Assembly: GCA_015062055.1 (NCBI GenBank)
Contig: SUVK01000004.1
Span: 23,078-87,077, forward strand
Source: Akkermansiaceae bacterium
GTDB lineage: Bacteria; Verrucomicrobiota; Verrucomicrobiia; Verrucomicrobiales; Akkermansiaceae
Direction: 5' to 3'
DNA length: 64,000 bases
Shown: one piece after another, positions 35,385-43,987 of the stretch
Layout: each line of letters opens with the position of its first letter
Numbering within the stretch: the first letter of the stretch is position 1
Notes under the pieces: model-generated
Told to the model about the DNA's origin: nothing
Seen by the model: only the letters and a program-made list of their open reading frames with translations
Databases searched by the model: none
Position numbers and translations under genes: made by a program

Positions 35385-35804
35385 ATGAAAAAGATTACCC
35401 ATGTTATGTTATATACCCTTGTCGCGTTGCTGGTTGGTACCGCGTCTGCAGATCAGTTTTACGGCCCTCATGGTAACAATGTAGGCCGTGCAGAGACCGA
35501 TAGCAATGGCAATACCCGTTATTATGACCGCAGTGGCCGTTACATCGGCCGTGCCGAGAAAAGCGGCAACAACGTGCGCTATTACGATAGCCGTGGCTCA
35601 TATGCCGGCCGTGCCGAAATCTCCGGTAGCAATACCCGCTACTACGATAGTCGCGGCTCATACTCCGGCCGCGCAGAACAGTCCGGCAACAATACCCGCT
35701 ATTATGACAGCCGTGGCTCTTATGCCGGGCGGGCAGAGCAATCCGGTGGCAATACTCGCTATTACGACCGCAAAGGCTCTTATGCCGGGCAAAAGAACCG
35801 TTAA
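35385..35804 (+). CDS. Secreted protein with tandem 20-residue Tyr/Arg/Gly repeats
   Basis: After a signal peptide (MKKITHVMLYTLVALLVGTASA) the 139-residue protein is almost fully made of about five copies of a 20-residue unit with the core NTRYYDSRGSYAGRAE. The pattern RYYD-x-x-G and GRAE is kept in each copy, only the last being shortened. Each repeat is about 60 bp at DNA level, and the copies share most codons, so recent expansion or slippage is likely. The Tyr/Arg/Gly-rich, hydrophilic body suggests a beta-hairpin repeat exposed outside. Function unknown. Confidence 0.75.
   Translation: MKKITHVMLYTLVALLVGTASADQFYGPHGNNVGRAETDSNGNTRYYDRSGRYIGRAEKSGNNVRYYDSRGSYAGRAEISGSNTRYYDSRGSYSGRAEQSGNNTRYYDSRGSYAGRAEQSGGNTRYYDRKGSYAGQKNR
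35500..35790 (+). repeat. Tandem 60-bp repeat inside the secreted repeat protein gene
   Basis: About five in-frame copies of a 60-bp unit containing CGCTATTA or CGCTACTA and GCCGTGGCTC, GGCCGTGC. The copies differ mainly at third codon positions. Confidence 0.75.
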
Positions 35805-35807
35805 TTC

Positions 35808-36071
35808 TTAATCCTCGCTTTCAAACGCTTGCTGCTGCTCTGCGTATTCGCGTTGGGCAGCAGCTTCTCTTTGCTCATAAAGGGCATAAAAGGGCAGGGC
35901 TTTTAACTCTTGTGCGCAGACTATTTTATGTCGCCCGCAACCGGAACTTTGATTTTGGTGGGTATTTGCCCGTAAGATGATATTTCCCTCATTACGCCAA
36001 CGTGTAATTCCATAACAAGAACACACTATAAGCTTGACTATCGGGGGGGATGCGTTTATCCTTACGCGCAT
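35808..36071 (-). CDS. Small Cys-containing unknown protein
   Basis: The frame of 87 residues has a CSC near residue 17 and a CGRHKIVC further on, which together may form a small metal-binding ribbon, then an acidic, Gln-rich helix (REAAAQREYAEQQQAFES). The start is uncertain: the ATG at 36071 overlaps head to head with the ATG of the next gene, and a GTG at 36026 is an alternative. No family is recognised. It is convergent with the repeat gene, 3 bases apart. Confidence 0.5.
   Translation of the reverse strand: MRVRINASPPIVKLIVCSCYGITRWRNEGNIILRANTHQNQSSGCGRHKIVCAQELKALPFYALYEQREAAAQREYAEQQQAFESED
36034..36062 (+). promoter_or_regulatory. Promoter of the secreted His/Cys protein gene, near-leaderless
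   Basis: TTGACT (36034-36039), 17-base spacer, TATCCT (36057-36062), 7 bases before the ATG at 36070. It lies inside the N-terminal codons of the opposite small gene. Confidence 0.6.
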
Positions 36072-36768
36072 GAATCTGAAGCAAATAACGGCTCTGGCAT
36101 GTTTGCCTGCAATGTTGAGTGTAGCCCCTGCGGTGGATGTAGTACTCTCCGGCGGGGTGGCTCTGAAATCTTGGGAGAAGCTGCGCGGGCCGAATGCTCA
36201 TGATAATTGGTGGGCCAATTTTGTGCGCGGTGCTACCGTGCGTATTGATAAGCTTCAGAAAGAGAACCCCAAAGCTAAAATAGTCTGGATTGTGTTTCGC
36301 CCTGCCTACATCAGCCGTGGCAAGGAAGATGGTAAAGACTACATGAGCATGATTCGAGAACTGGCTCAAAAGCGCAATCTCAAAATCGTGTTCGTTGATA
36401 CGGCCGATGAGGCATACCGCGCCATCAATAACGCCGGCAAAGGAAAAGAAAAAATCACATCTTTTTACTATTTCGGGCACTCCAACGCCCACGCTTTCAT
36501 GCTCGACTACAGCAGCGATATCATAGGCTCGTCGACCCAGTGGATGCACGAGAAAGAGTTGGCCGAAAAACTCGATAAGTCTGCATTTTCGCCCGATGCC
36601 GAGTGTTGGAGCTACGGTTGCTACACCGGCAACAGCATGTCTGCCCGGTGGCATAAAGCACTGGGTATACCCCTTTGGGGCAATACCTCTTTTACCCGTT
36701 ATCAACCCGTAGGTTGGGGGGAACTGCCCGAGGGCGGCAGTAAATGGGTGAATGGAACGCCCGAATAA
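36070..36768 (+). CDS. Secreted unknown protein with a possible caspase-like His/Cys pair
   Basis: From the ATG at 36070 the protein has 232 residues with a signal peptide (MNLKQITALACLPAMLSVAPA). Two blocks recall clan CD peptidases: a strand ending in FYYFGHSN (H137) and a later strand ending in CWSYGCYTGNS (C184), like the YYSGHG and DxCxSG blocks of caspase-like proteins. The spacing of about 47 residues is typical. The fold assignment is tentative because the central Gly after His is Ser. The protein is secreted, lies next to the kinase-phosphatase pair but on the other strand. Confidence 0.6.
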   Translation: MNLKQITALACLPAMLSVAPAVDVVLSGGVALKSWEKLRGPNAHDNWWANFVRGATVRIDKLQKENPKAKIVWIVFRPAYISRGKEDGKDYMSMIRELAQKRNLKIVFVDTADEAYRAINNAGKGKEKITSFYYFGHSNAHAFMLDYSSDIIGSSTQWMHEKELAEKLDKSAFSPDAECWSYGCYTGNSMSARWHKALGIPLWGNTSFTRYQPVGWGELPEGGSKWVNGTPE

Positions 36769-36777
36769 ACTCAGCCT

Positions 36778-39348
36778 TTATTCAGGGTGGCTTAATGTAT
36801 TGAGTTGTTCCTCAATGGCTTTAAGCCTCGTAGCCCATACTGTATTGCTTTGTTCTTGTGGCGTAAGTTTACCGATAAAGGTTTTTGCTTCTTGCAACCA
36901 CATTCTGGCGGCATCTGTGTCGCCCAATTCCAGAGCATGCGTAGCAGACTCGGCCAGCGCATCTGCATACATGTATTTGAACATGGGATTATCGGGGTTT
37001 TGTGCCAGTAGATTGCGAATCATGTCTCGGTACTCTGCAAACTCCGCAGTGGCTTTGCCTTTTTCGGCATCTTGTTTGCTGTGTACCATGGCCATGTTTC
37101 TGATGACTCCGGCTCGAATTTGGATGTAATCGGCATTATTGGGGGCTTTTTCGAGCAAGAGGTTAATGCGGGCGAGTGCCTCTCGGCTATAACGCTCTGC
37201 CGTGTGGTATTCATTTTTTCGCATGGCGATATCTGCCAAGTGGGCGAGCGCACTGCATTGGCGGAAGGGATATTCGGCATTGTCCCTATCCATTGTCTCT
37301 AATTGTTTCGCTATAACAATACATTCTTCGAATGCGGCTTGAGCCAGGGTATAGAACACCAACAGCTTGGCATGATCCGTTTCTGTCATGGATTGTCGGT
37401 TGTTCATAATACCTATAGTGTAGTATACAGAGGAAAGCGCTTGTTGGAATGAGAGCCGATGCGGCGATGCATCTGACAAGGCGTAGAGAATTTCTTTACT
37501 TTCATTGAGCAAAACATCGGCTGTGGTAAAGTCATTCAAATCCATGAACAAGGTTGCCAAGCTGATTTGCGCAATGGCTAGTCCTTTGCGCGATGATTCG
37601 TGCATGGGGTAGTCCTCAACCAATTTGCGGTATAGGGTAATCATTTCTTCGAGCGCTTGACGCCGCTGCTCCATATCTCCGCTGTTGACAGCCAGCTGAG
37701 CTGCTGTGCCCATTACTTCTCCCTGGGTACAGAGGTAATCGGGGTTGTGGGGCGCCTCGGCGCAGACTTCCTTAATGAGGGCCAGCGCCCGCTCCGACAG
37801 GCTGCGGGCTTCTTGAATCTTGTTACGGCGGCGTGCTATTTCTGCGCGATTGCGAAGTGTTTTTGCCAGTTCGTAACGGGCTCTCAAGGTCTCCGATTCT
37901 ACTTGAATGAGGTTTTCAAGCAAATCTGTTGCTTTTTGGTAAGCTTCCGTTGCTTCTTTGAGCTTGCCTTGTTGTACAAAGACTGCCCCCATATTTTGCC
38001 ATGCGGTGGCCATGGAATGCTGCAACCGGGCATTATCTGCTACCGGTAGCCCCTCCATCGAGTCCAGATAGTGTTTAAGATGCGTGCCGAGTTTTCGTTG
38101 TAACTGGGTAGAGCCGGGTAAATCGGCCAGCTCGGTATTGAAGTCGTGTAGCAGTTCTTCGGTGAACTTAAGCCCGTTGAGGTACATTTGTTGGGTCAGG
38201 CTTTTCTCTCGCCAAGCGATGATACTGAGGCTGCCCAATGCTACAATGATGACCAGCGAGACGGCTAGGTAGATGCGCATGCGCATCAAAAATTTTCGCG
38301 GTGGTGGTATGATACCGGACTCGGTGCACATGCGCCATGTGGCGGCATCTTGCCAGCGTTCCTGAGGCTCCAGACTTAATGCGCGGTCAATTGATTGCAA
38401 AAAGTATGGCTCGTAGTGCAAATGCAGGTCTTTGCGGCCGGCCAAGGGGCGGTAGGGGTCCGGCGATGCGTGGGTGCGCATGTCCGCCCTCGGGGGTAAT
38501 AATCGGGTGATGAGGTAATAAAAGCAGGCCCCCAGTGAGTAAATATCTGTGCGTGCACTCAGGTTGCTGCTCATCTCGGCATCGCTTTTGGCGGTGCATT
38601 GTTCAGGGGCGCAGAAGTCGGGGGTGTAGATGTTGTTGAAAACCTTGCCGCTTTGTAATTGTCGGGCAGAGCCGAAATCGAGCAAAACCGGACGATTTTC
38701 TTCGTTGACGATAATGTTTTCGGGTTTAATATCGCGGTGTACGATGTTGTGTTGCTCGAGGTATTCGAGGGTGAAGAGAAGCGCGCGCAACTGTTGCTTG
38801 ATTTTGCGGGCTTCTTCGGCCTTTTTTTCGTAATCGAGCGTGGGGTGTTCGGGGATTTGCAGCTGTGTGCCCGTGACAAAGGGCATGGCGTAGTAGGCGG
38901 TACCGTTGGCTTCGAATGCGGTGAGTATGGGTACAATACCCGGGTGCTCCAAGCCCATGAGTATGCTTACCTCCTCCATAAACTCGGCCATGGTAGTGCG
39001 AAATTCTTGCTCTTTTTCCGGTGAAGAGCTCATGACGGAGTATCCGTCGGGCATGCGCATGGCCATGCCTTCGGGGATGTGCTCTTTGATGACAACAATA
39101 CTGCCATCTATATTACTTTGCGCACGGTATGTAATGCCGAAACCTCCTTTGCCCAGTTTTGAGATAATGGTAAAATCGCCCACCACAGCCCCGGGGGGCA
39201 GTGGTATACGGGTATTGCCTGCTGCTTCGCTGCCGGGGAGGCGTGGCTCGGGCGGGGGGGGCGCTGCGATGGGTGAATGCAGGGAAACGACCGGCGGCTT
39301 GGGGGCTGCTAGCGGAGATGATGCGGCGGGCGGTGGTGGTGGATTCAT
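36778..39348 (-). CDS. Membrane-bound Ser/Thr protein kinase with a long TPR-like tail
   Basis: This 856-residue protein has a Pro/Ala-rich N-terminus, then a full Hanks-type kinase domain: Gly loop GKGGFG (66-71), ATP-anchoring K88 in IVVIKE, HRD at 204-206 in HRDIKPEN, DFG at 224-226, and the APE region in FCAPEQ. A membrane helix at 359-378 separates it from an extracytoplasmic C-terminal half of about 470 residues with TPR-like helices (ATAWQNMGAVFVQQGKLKEATEAYQKA). It should phosphorylate Ser/Thr in response to a signal sensed by the tail. It follows the phosphatase gene with a 4-base overlap. Confidence 0.92.
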   Translation of the reverse strand: MNPPPPPAASSPLAAPKPPVVSLHSPIAAPPPPEPRLPGSEAAGNTRIPLPPGAVVGDFTIISKLGKGGFGITYRAQSNIDGSIVVIKEHIPEGMAMRMPDGYSVMSSSPEKEQEFRTTMAEFMEEVSILMGLEHPGIVPILTAFEANGTAYYAMPFVTGTQLQIPEHPTLDYEKKAEEARKIKQQLRALLFTLEYLEQHNIVHRDIKPENIIVNEENRPVLLDFGSARQLQSGKVFNNIYTPDFCAPEQCTAKSDAEMSSNLSARTDIYSLGACFYYLITRLLPPRADMRTHASPDPYRPLAGRKDLHLHYEPYFLQSIDRALSLEPQERWQDAATWRMCTESGIIPPPRKFLMRMRIYLAVSLVIIVALGSLSIIAWREKSLTQQMYLNGLKFTEELLHDFNTELADLPGSTQLQRKLGTHLKHYLDSMEGLPVADNARLQHSMATAWQNMGAVFVQQGKLKEATEAYQKATDLLENLIQVESETLRARYELAKTLRNRAEIARRRNKIQEARSLSERALALIKEVCAEAPHNPDYLCTQGEVMGTAAQLAVNSGDMEQRRQALEEMITLYRKLVEDYPMHESSRKGLAIAQISLATLFMDLNDFTTADVLLNESKEILYALSDASPHRLSFQQALSSVYYTIGIMNNRQSMTETDHAKLLVFYTLAQAAFEECIVIAKQLETMDRDNAEYPFRQCSALAHLADIAMRKNEYHTAERYSREALARINLLLEKAPNNADYIQIRAGVIRNMAMVHSKQDAEKGKATAEFAEYRDMIRNLLAQNPDNPMFKYMYADALAESATHALELGDTDAARMWLQEAKTFIGKLTPQEQSNTVWATRLKAIEEQLNTLSHPE

Positions 39349-41492
39349 GCCAGTGATTTCCGGAGTTTTAGGGTGCTTCCTTCTATGGGGTCAGTGCAGT
39401 AAACACTGTCGTCGAGCGGCAGTGAGGGTATGTGCTCCAACGGGTTGAACTTGGGTGTTTTGTATGAGATTCTGACTTCTGCCGTTTCTTCATTACAGCA
39501 GAACATCAGCTCAACGGGGGATTCTTGGGGCAGGGCACTTACTATGCTTGTAAGGGCATTGCAAAGCTCTGCCATGGCAACCGGCGATGCCAATACGGAT
39601 TCGAGCATGCCGTTAATTTCATTTTCCATGGCCGCCAATGCTTCTGCATCTGACGGGTGCAGGGTATAGGTTTTCTTCTGCATCCATTTGCCTTTGAACT
39701 CTACAGCCAACAGGGTGGAGTCGGTCTCTTGCTCTTTGTTACCGGTAAAGCGCCGCAGATCTACCTGTATTTGACGTATGAGCTCCGTAACGTTTTCTGC
39801 CGCTTGTTGCAGGGTGTTTTGTAGACCTGCCATGCCGAATGCTGCCCCCGTTGCGTTGCTTGCTTTGATAAGACCTTGCGAATACAGGAGAATTCTCTCG
39901 CCGGGTTGCAACTGGATAACGCATTCTCTATAAATCGAATGGGTATGGGCACCCAGTACGGTTCCCGAGCGCATGGGCAGCATTTCGAAGCCGGCGTGTT
40001 CTGTGCTGCGCAGGGCCTGCGGGGTGCCGGCATTAATGAATCTGAGCACGCCCGAGTTGATGTTGAGCCTCGCCAAATACAGCGAGAGCCTTGTTCTGGT
40101 GATGTTGTTTTCGCAGAGGGCTTTGTTTGTTTGAGTCATCAGCTCGGCCGGTGCTAAGCCCCCGGCTGCCATGGTGCGTATGAGGGAGAGTGCTCGCATC
40201 ATGAATAATGCACCCGGTATGCCTTCGGTCGATACATCTCCCAGCATGAAGCAAAGGTGCTCTGCATCAGCCATGAAAAAGTCATAGAAATCACCCCCTA
40301 CATTTTGTGACTGAATGCGGGTGGCGTATATGTCAAAAGCCTTTTGCTCAGGGAATGCCGGGAAGGTACTCGGCAAGACAGTGCTTTGCACCGTGCGGGC
40401 GATGGCGTACTCTTTTTGTAATCGTGCACGGCGTTGCTCCATATAAGTGCGCAGGGAGTCTACCATGGTGTTGATGCCCGTAGAGAGCCTTGTGAACTCA
40501 GGGGTGTCTTGCACGTGTACTCTCTCGTCTTTATAGCCCTCCGTGATTCGTTGCAATGAATGGTTTATGCGAGACAGCCCATTGAGTACCAATTTTTGCA
40601 ATAGCACCCATACCAGCAGGAACATGACGATAAAGAGCCATACATTGCTGATAAAAAGCTGTTGCAGCGACTTCATGCTGATGCTGTTGAGCTCTTTTGC
40701 CGGTAAAAGCCCGATGATGCGAATGTCGCCTCGCTGTAAAACATAGGCGTATAAACTCGTGTCTCCTATGGTGGTTTGTACTGTTTGATTTAAGGGTAGC
40801 GAGAGCAGGTCTGATGTGCGGTAGCCCAACTCGGCACCATTGATGAGTGCTCCACCGCGAAAGGCGATAATGTGCCCGTTTTCTCCGAGTTTAAAGCGGT
40901 CTGCTAATGCTGCAAAGGCTATGTTGGCTCGCACGGCTTGCTCGTGGGTAAAGCTGAATCCCAACTGTACAACGCCCGGCGCGTCTCTGCGTGAAACACC
41001 CGCATATTGAATCACTTCTCCATTCAATGCATTCTTGCGTGGGCGCTGTATCATTTCTTCGCCCGGGCTGTTAATGCATTTGATAAACTCGCGGCTTTGC
41101 TCATGTTTGTTCAGGTCGACCCCAATGAGTTTCTCCGGTGCCGCGGCGATGATGACTCCTTTCTCGTCCGTCACGCACAACTGGTCTGCCCCTACTTCGT
41201 TGCAAATTTTTTGCAGTCCCTCCGTGTCGCCCAGTATTTCGGGGCGTATCTTGATAATCTCGGCAACGGCTCTCGTGCGGTTAATGGTGCTCTCGTTGTT
41301 GATTTCCACCACATGCGCCATGTTGTCGTTGCTGTAGCTGATGAGCTCCGCCAAGTCTTGCAGGCGTGTGTGTAAAATCTGTTCGGCTCGCCCTTGTACT
41401 TGCCTGTCAAATTGCAAATAAGCCAAGGCGCCTGTTACAACAAACGTTGCACAAACCAATAATAAAAGCCATGTGAGAAACTTGCGTCTCAT
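39345..41492 (-). CDS. Membrane sensor PP2C/SpoIIE-type phosphatase (RsbU-like), one metal ligand changed
   Basis: The 715-residue protein has a membrane helix (7-25), an extracytoplasmic PDC/Cache-like sensor (about 27-283), a second helix (284-300), a HAMP-like segment and a SpoIIE phosphatase domain (about 370-600). GGDFYD (399-404) and GDVS (418-421) are intact, but the usual T/S-D-G block reads LLYSQGL, with Gln539 in place of the metal-binding Asp; the final Asp is kept as D591. The C-terminal 110 residues may be a degenerate HATPase/RsbW-like domain. It likely counters the coupled kinase or acts on an anti-sigma antagonist. Its start is upstream of the kinase gene, overlapping by ATGA. 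Confidence 0.88.
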   Translation of the reverse strand: MRRKFLTWLLLLVCATFVVTGALAYLQFDRQVQGRAEQILHTRLQDLAELISYSNDNMAHVVEINNESTINRTRAVAEIIKIRPEILGDTEGLQKICNEVGADQLCVTDEKGVIIAAAPEKLIGVDLNKHEQSREFIKCINSPGEEMIQRPRKNALNGEVIQYAGVSRRDAPGVVQLGFSFTHEQAVRANIAFAALADRFKLGENGHIIAFRGGALINGAELGYRTSDLLSLPLNQTVQTTIGDTSLYAYVLQRGDIRIIGLLPAKELNSISMKSLQQLFISNVWLFIVMFLLVWVLLQKLVLNGLSRINHSLQRITEGYKDERVHVQDTPEFTRLSTGINTMVDSLRTYMEQRRARLQKEYAIARTVQSTVLPSTFPAFPEQKAFDIYATRIQSQNVGGDFYDFFMADAEHLCFMLGDVSTEGIPGALFMMRALSLIRTMAAGGLAPAELMTQTNKALCENNITRTRLSLYLARLNINSGVLRFINAGTPQALRSTEHAGFEMLPMRSGTVLGAHTHSIYRECVIQLQPGERILLYSQGLIKASNATGAAFGMAGLQNTLQQAAENVTELIRQIQVDLRRFTGNKEQETDSTLLAVEFKGKWMQKKTYTLHPSDAEALAAMENEINGMLESVLASPVAMAELCNALTSIVSALPQESPVELMFCCNEETAEVRISYKTPKFNPLEHIPSLPLDDSVYCTDPIEGSTLKLRKSLA

Positions 41493-41512
41493 ATCCTATT
41501 TGCTCAGTTGTA

Positions 41513-41541
41513 ATTGTATCACGATTTACTTGTTTTCGCAA
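41513..41541 (-). promoter_or_regulatory. Promoter of the phosphatase-kinase operon
   Basis: On the minus strand TTGCGA (41541-41536), 17-base spacer, TACAAT (41518-41513), 20 bases before the ATG at 41492. Confidence 0.65.
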
Positions 41542-41596
41542 GCTTCAATTCTACTTGTTGCCGGGTATTTTTTTTGACAGCTCGATAAAAAAAGAA

Positions 41597-41626
41597 CCTC
41601 TCTCGCCGCAAGCGCAGTGAGAGAGG
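41597..41626 (-). terminator. Terminator of the 3D-domain protein gene
   Basis: CCTCTCTC (41597-41604) pairs with GAGAGAGG (41619-41626). On the minus strand it is followed by TTCTTTTTTT. Confidence 0.85.
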
Positions 41627-41656
41627 CTGTGTGAAAAATCCGTTCGTTGAGATTGT

Positions 41657-42286
41657 TTACTTTTTAGCCGTTTTTCTGTGGCTTTGTTGCTGCTCGAGAG
41701 AGGCATACATACGGCGACAGTGGCTATAACCACGGCGGTCGGAAAGCTTTTGCATGCTCAGCTCTGACGACCCCCATTGAATGACCTGAATCTCCACAAT
41801 GCGACGCCCCCATTTGTGCATAAGCTCCGGGGTGGGTTGGTAAATGTCAATCGTACCGGTATCTACCAAGGCACTGCCGTAATCATCTACCACATAGATA
41901 TAGGGTTGCCCCTTAATCTTGAATCGTGTACCCAAGGGGTAAACCGACCAGTCAGCAGCGGCGCTGCGCACTTGGTCCGTATACTTGAGCGAGGTGCCGA
42001 TGGCGTTGCGTGGCCCGTAGGCTACGTGGTCACTCTCGGTATGGGTGTATGCGGTTGTGCGTACCACGCGGTTTCTTTGTGAGGGGTGGTAGAACGGCAT
42101 GCCATGCTTATCTCTACCCAGTTTGGGTAATTTAGGATTCGGCTTGGCTGAAGGTGAGGGTGCAGCAGGCATAACAAAGCCTTTGCTCACACTCTGCGCA
42201 GCGGCCTCTGTGCCCGGGGCACAGAACACAGCCGCTGCAAGCAGCGTAATGACGCTTGTGATAAGTGTTTTAGCTGTTTTCTTCAT
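41657..42286 (-). CDS. Secreted 3D-domain protein (probable wall-active lytic enzyme or accessory)
   Basis: The 209-residue protein begins with a signal peptide (AKTLITSVITLLAAAVFCAPGTEA). The C-terminal half is a 3D domain: the conserved Asp cluster is in YVVDDYGSALVDTGTIDIY, with VVRTTAYTHTES and GTRFKIKGQPYIY as the other blocks. The 3D fold occurs in lytic transglycosylase MltA-like and RpfB-like proteins and acts on peptidoglycan. Catalysis is inferred from the Asp residues only. It ends with a strong terminator and is separate from the phosphatase operon. Confidence 0.85.
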   Translation of the reverse strand: MKKTAKTLITSVITLLAAAVFCAPGTEAAAQSVSKGFVMPAAPSPSAKPNPKLPKLGRDKHGMPFYHPSQRNRVVRTTAYTHTESDHVAYGPRNAIGTSLKYTDQVRSAAADWSVYPLGTRFKIKGQPYIYVVDDYGSALVDTGTIDIYQPTPELMHKWGRRIVEIQVIQWGSSELSMQKLSDRRGYSHCRRMYASLEQQQSHRKTAKK

Positions 42287-42515
42287 TTGAATGCAGTGAA
42301 TTTACGGCAACGCAGAGCATTGCTACATTTTAAGGCATAAACGCGAAATCAGTCTAGCACAAACAGATAGCTTTGGCAAGCCTTTTTCCTGTGCCGCCTT
42401 TCTTCAGCTTCTTCGATTATTCCGGGGTGATTATTGGGCAAAATGATGAAACTTGCTTACTATTAGTTATTCAGTGTTCTTAAAAAGTAAAAAGTATATA
42501 AAAATAAAAACTTTT

Positions 42516-43958
42516 TTATATGGGGAACGGTTTCATAAACCAGCCGTTGAAATTTTGTTTGTAATAGTTAAATATTGTATTTGCTTTATCGTGCAGGGTG
42601 CGTTCTGCATGCTCAAGGTAATATTGCACTTTTTCCGGCTGATTGTCTGCGTCAAACATCAGGGCCAAGTATATGAAGGCGATGGGGTCTTTGTGAGCGG
42701 CCGCATCTTCCAAGTGCATGACTGCCGTAGAAAGATTTTTATCTACCCCGATACCATGGTAATAAATGTAGCCCAGCAAAGATTTTGCGTGTGTGTAGCC
42801 ACGAGATGCCGCCGCTTGTATAAGTTTGAGTCCGGTTTCGGTATCTTTATTCGTGCCTATACCTTGCAGCATCATAAACCCTTGGGCTGCAAGCAGAGCA
42901 GGGGCTCCACTCATGATAGCACCTGTTGTAATGTGTCGGTATGCCTTTATCGGGTCTTTTTCCAGCCCGTTTTTGCCATCCATATACATACGGGCCAGTT
43001 GCAGTCGTGCGTCGTTTTGCCCCACAATGGAAGCCATTTTAAGCATCACGACGCCTTCTGCCGTATTGCGTATGGGGCCTACGTTAATTTCGAGTGTGGC
43101 AGGAGGGTTGATAAGGTACATCCCCATGCGGTATAAGGCATCGGGGTTGCGCGCTTTTACTGCCAAAGCGAGAATCTTGTAACTTCGGGCTATGTCAAAT
43201 TGGGCGTAAAACTCCGACAATTCATAGCGGGCGTAGCCGTTTCCTTTATTGGCAGCTTGTACCAGTAACTTCAACATGGTTTTGTGGTCAGGTGCCATCA
43301 AGCTAACGTGGTGCAAGATGTAGTGATTGCCGCGCTCTACTTCTGCTTTAACCTCCGGGCGTTGCAAGTCTTCGAACTTCTCCAAACGCCCTGTTTGGCG
43401 TAACCACTCAAATCGGGTTCTGAAGCAGCCGCTGCTACAGGCTTCTATTAACAAACGCTCCGCTGCAGCATGGTTGGGGAAAACGCCAATGCCTTTGTCT
43501 AAGCATTGGCTGTAGGCTACGATGGCCGGCACATATTTGTGGTCGGCTGCTTTTTTGATTTGGGTGACAGTCGTGAGTATTTCGGGGGCTCGGTAGTGTT
43601 CTTCGGGTATATTGATGAGGTTCTTTTGGGCCATAAACAATATGGCTGCAGGTTCCCCTTCATCTGCTGCTCTCTGCATCCATGGCTCTATGCTGAACTC
43701 ATCATTTGTAGCCCTCAAAATGATAAAGAGGGCAGGGCTGAGGTCGAAGCTATTGCTTTTGGTCAGCTCTCTGAGCTTTGTAATAAATTTTTGATAGTCC
43801 GCTTCATATTGAGCCGGAAAGTTAGCACGGACCTCTTTTTTTTGCTGCGATGGCGCGGCTGGTTTGTTGTTTTTCTTTTTATTCGGTGTCGCTTCTGCAA
43901 AGGGTGCGGTAATCATAGCGAACCCGAGAACGCATGAAAGAATGCTTTTGATTTGCAT
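42516..43958 (-). CDS. Secreted Sel1-repeat protein, copy 1
   Basis: The 480-residue product has a signal peptide (MQIKSILSCVLGFAMITAPFAEA), then a Lys/Asn-rich stretch. The rest is a helical solenoid of Sel1-type units (for example AASRGYTHAKSLLGYIYYHGIGVDKN, ARNPDALYRMGMYLI). Sel1 repeats are protein-binding scaffolds. It shares layout and many motifs with the next gene, so the two arose by tandem duplication. The 229-base gap after the 3D gene shows only a weak promoter. Confidence 0.85.
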   Translation of the reverse strand: MQIKSILSCVLGFAMITAPFAEATPNKKKNNKPAAPSQQKKEVRANFPAQYEADYQKFITKLRELTKSNSFDLSPALFIILRATNDEFSIEPWMQRAADEGEPAAILFMAQKNLINIPEEHYRAPEILTTVTQIKKAADHKYVPAIVAYSQCLDKGIGVFPNHAAAERLLIEACSSGCFRTRFEWLRQTGRLEKFEDLQRPEVKAEVERGNHYILHHVSLMAPDHKTMLKLLVQAANKGNGYARYELSEFYAQFDIARSYKILALAVKARNPDALYRMGMYLINPPATLEINVGPIRNTAEGVVMLKMASIVGQNDARLQLARMYMDGKNGLEKDPIKAYRHITTGAIMSGAPALLAAQGFMMLQGIGTNKDTETGLKLIQAAASRGYTHAKSLLGYIYYHGIGVDKNLSTAVMHLEDAAAHKDPIAFIYLALMFDADNQPEKVQYYLEHAERTLHDKANTIFNYYKQNFNGWFMKPFPI

Positions 43959-43987
43959 TGTATATAATGGTGGGGTAGGTGTGGGAA

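Noticed and set aside
35500..35790. Regular 60-bp repeats as a possible CRISPR array
   Set aside because: The repeats are contiguous, in frame with a signal-peptide protein and have no spacers.
35404..35811. Other long frames in the repeat region (both strands)
   Set aside because: Repeat DNA without stops opens several frames; only the plus frame from 35385 has a signal peptide and promoter.
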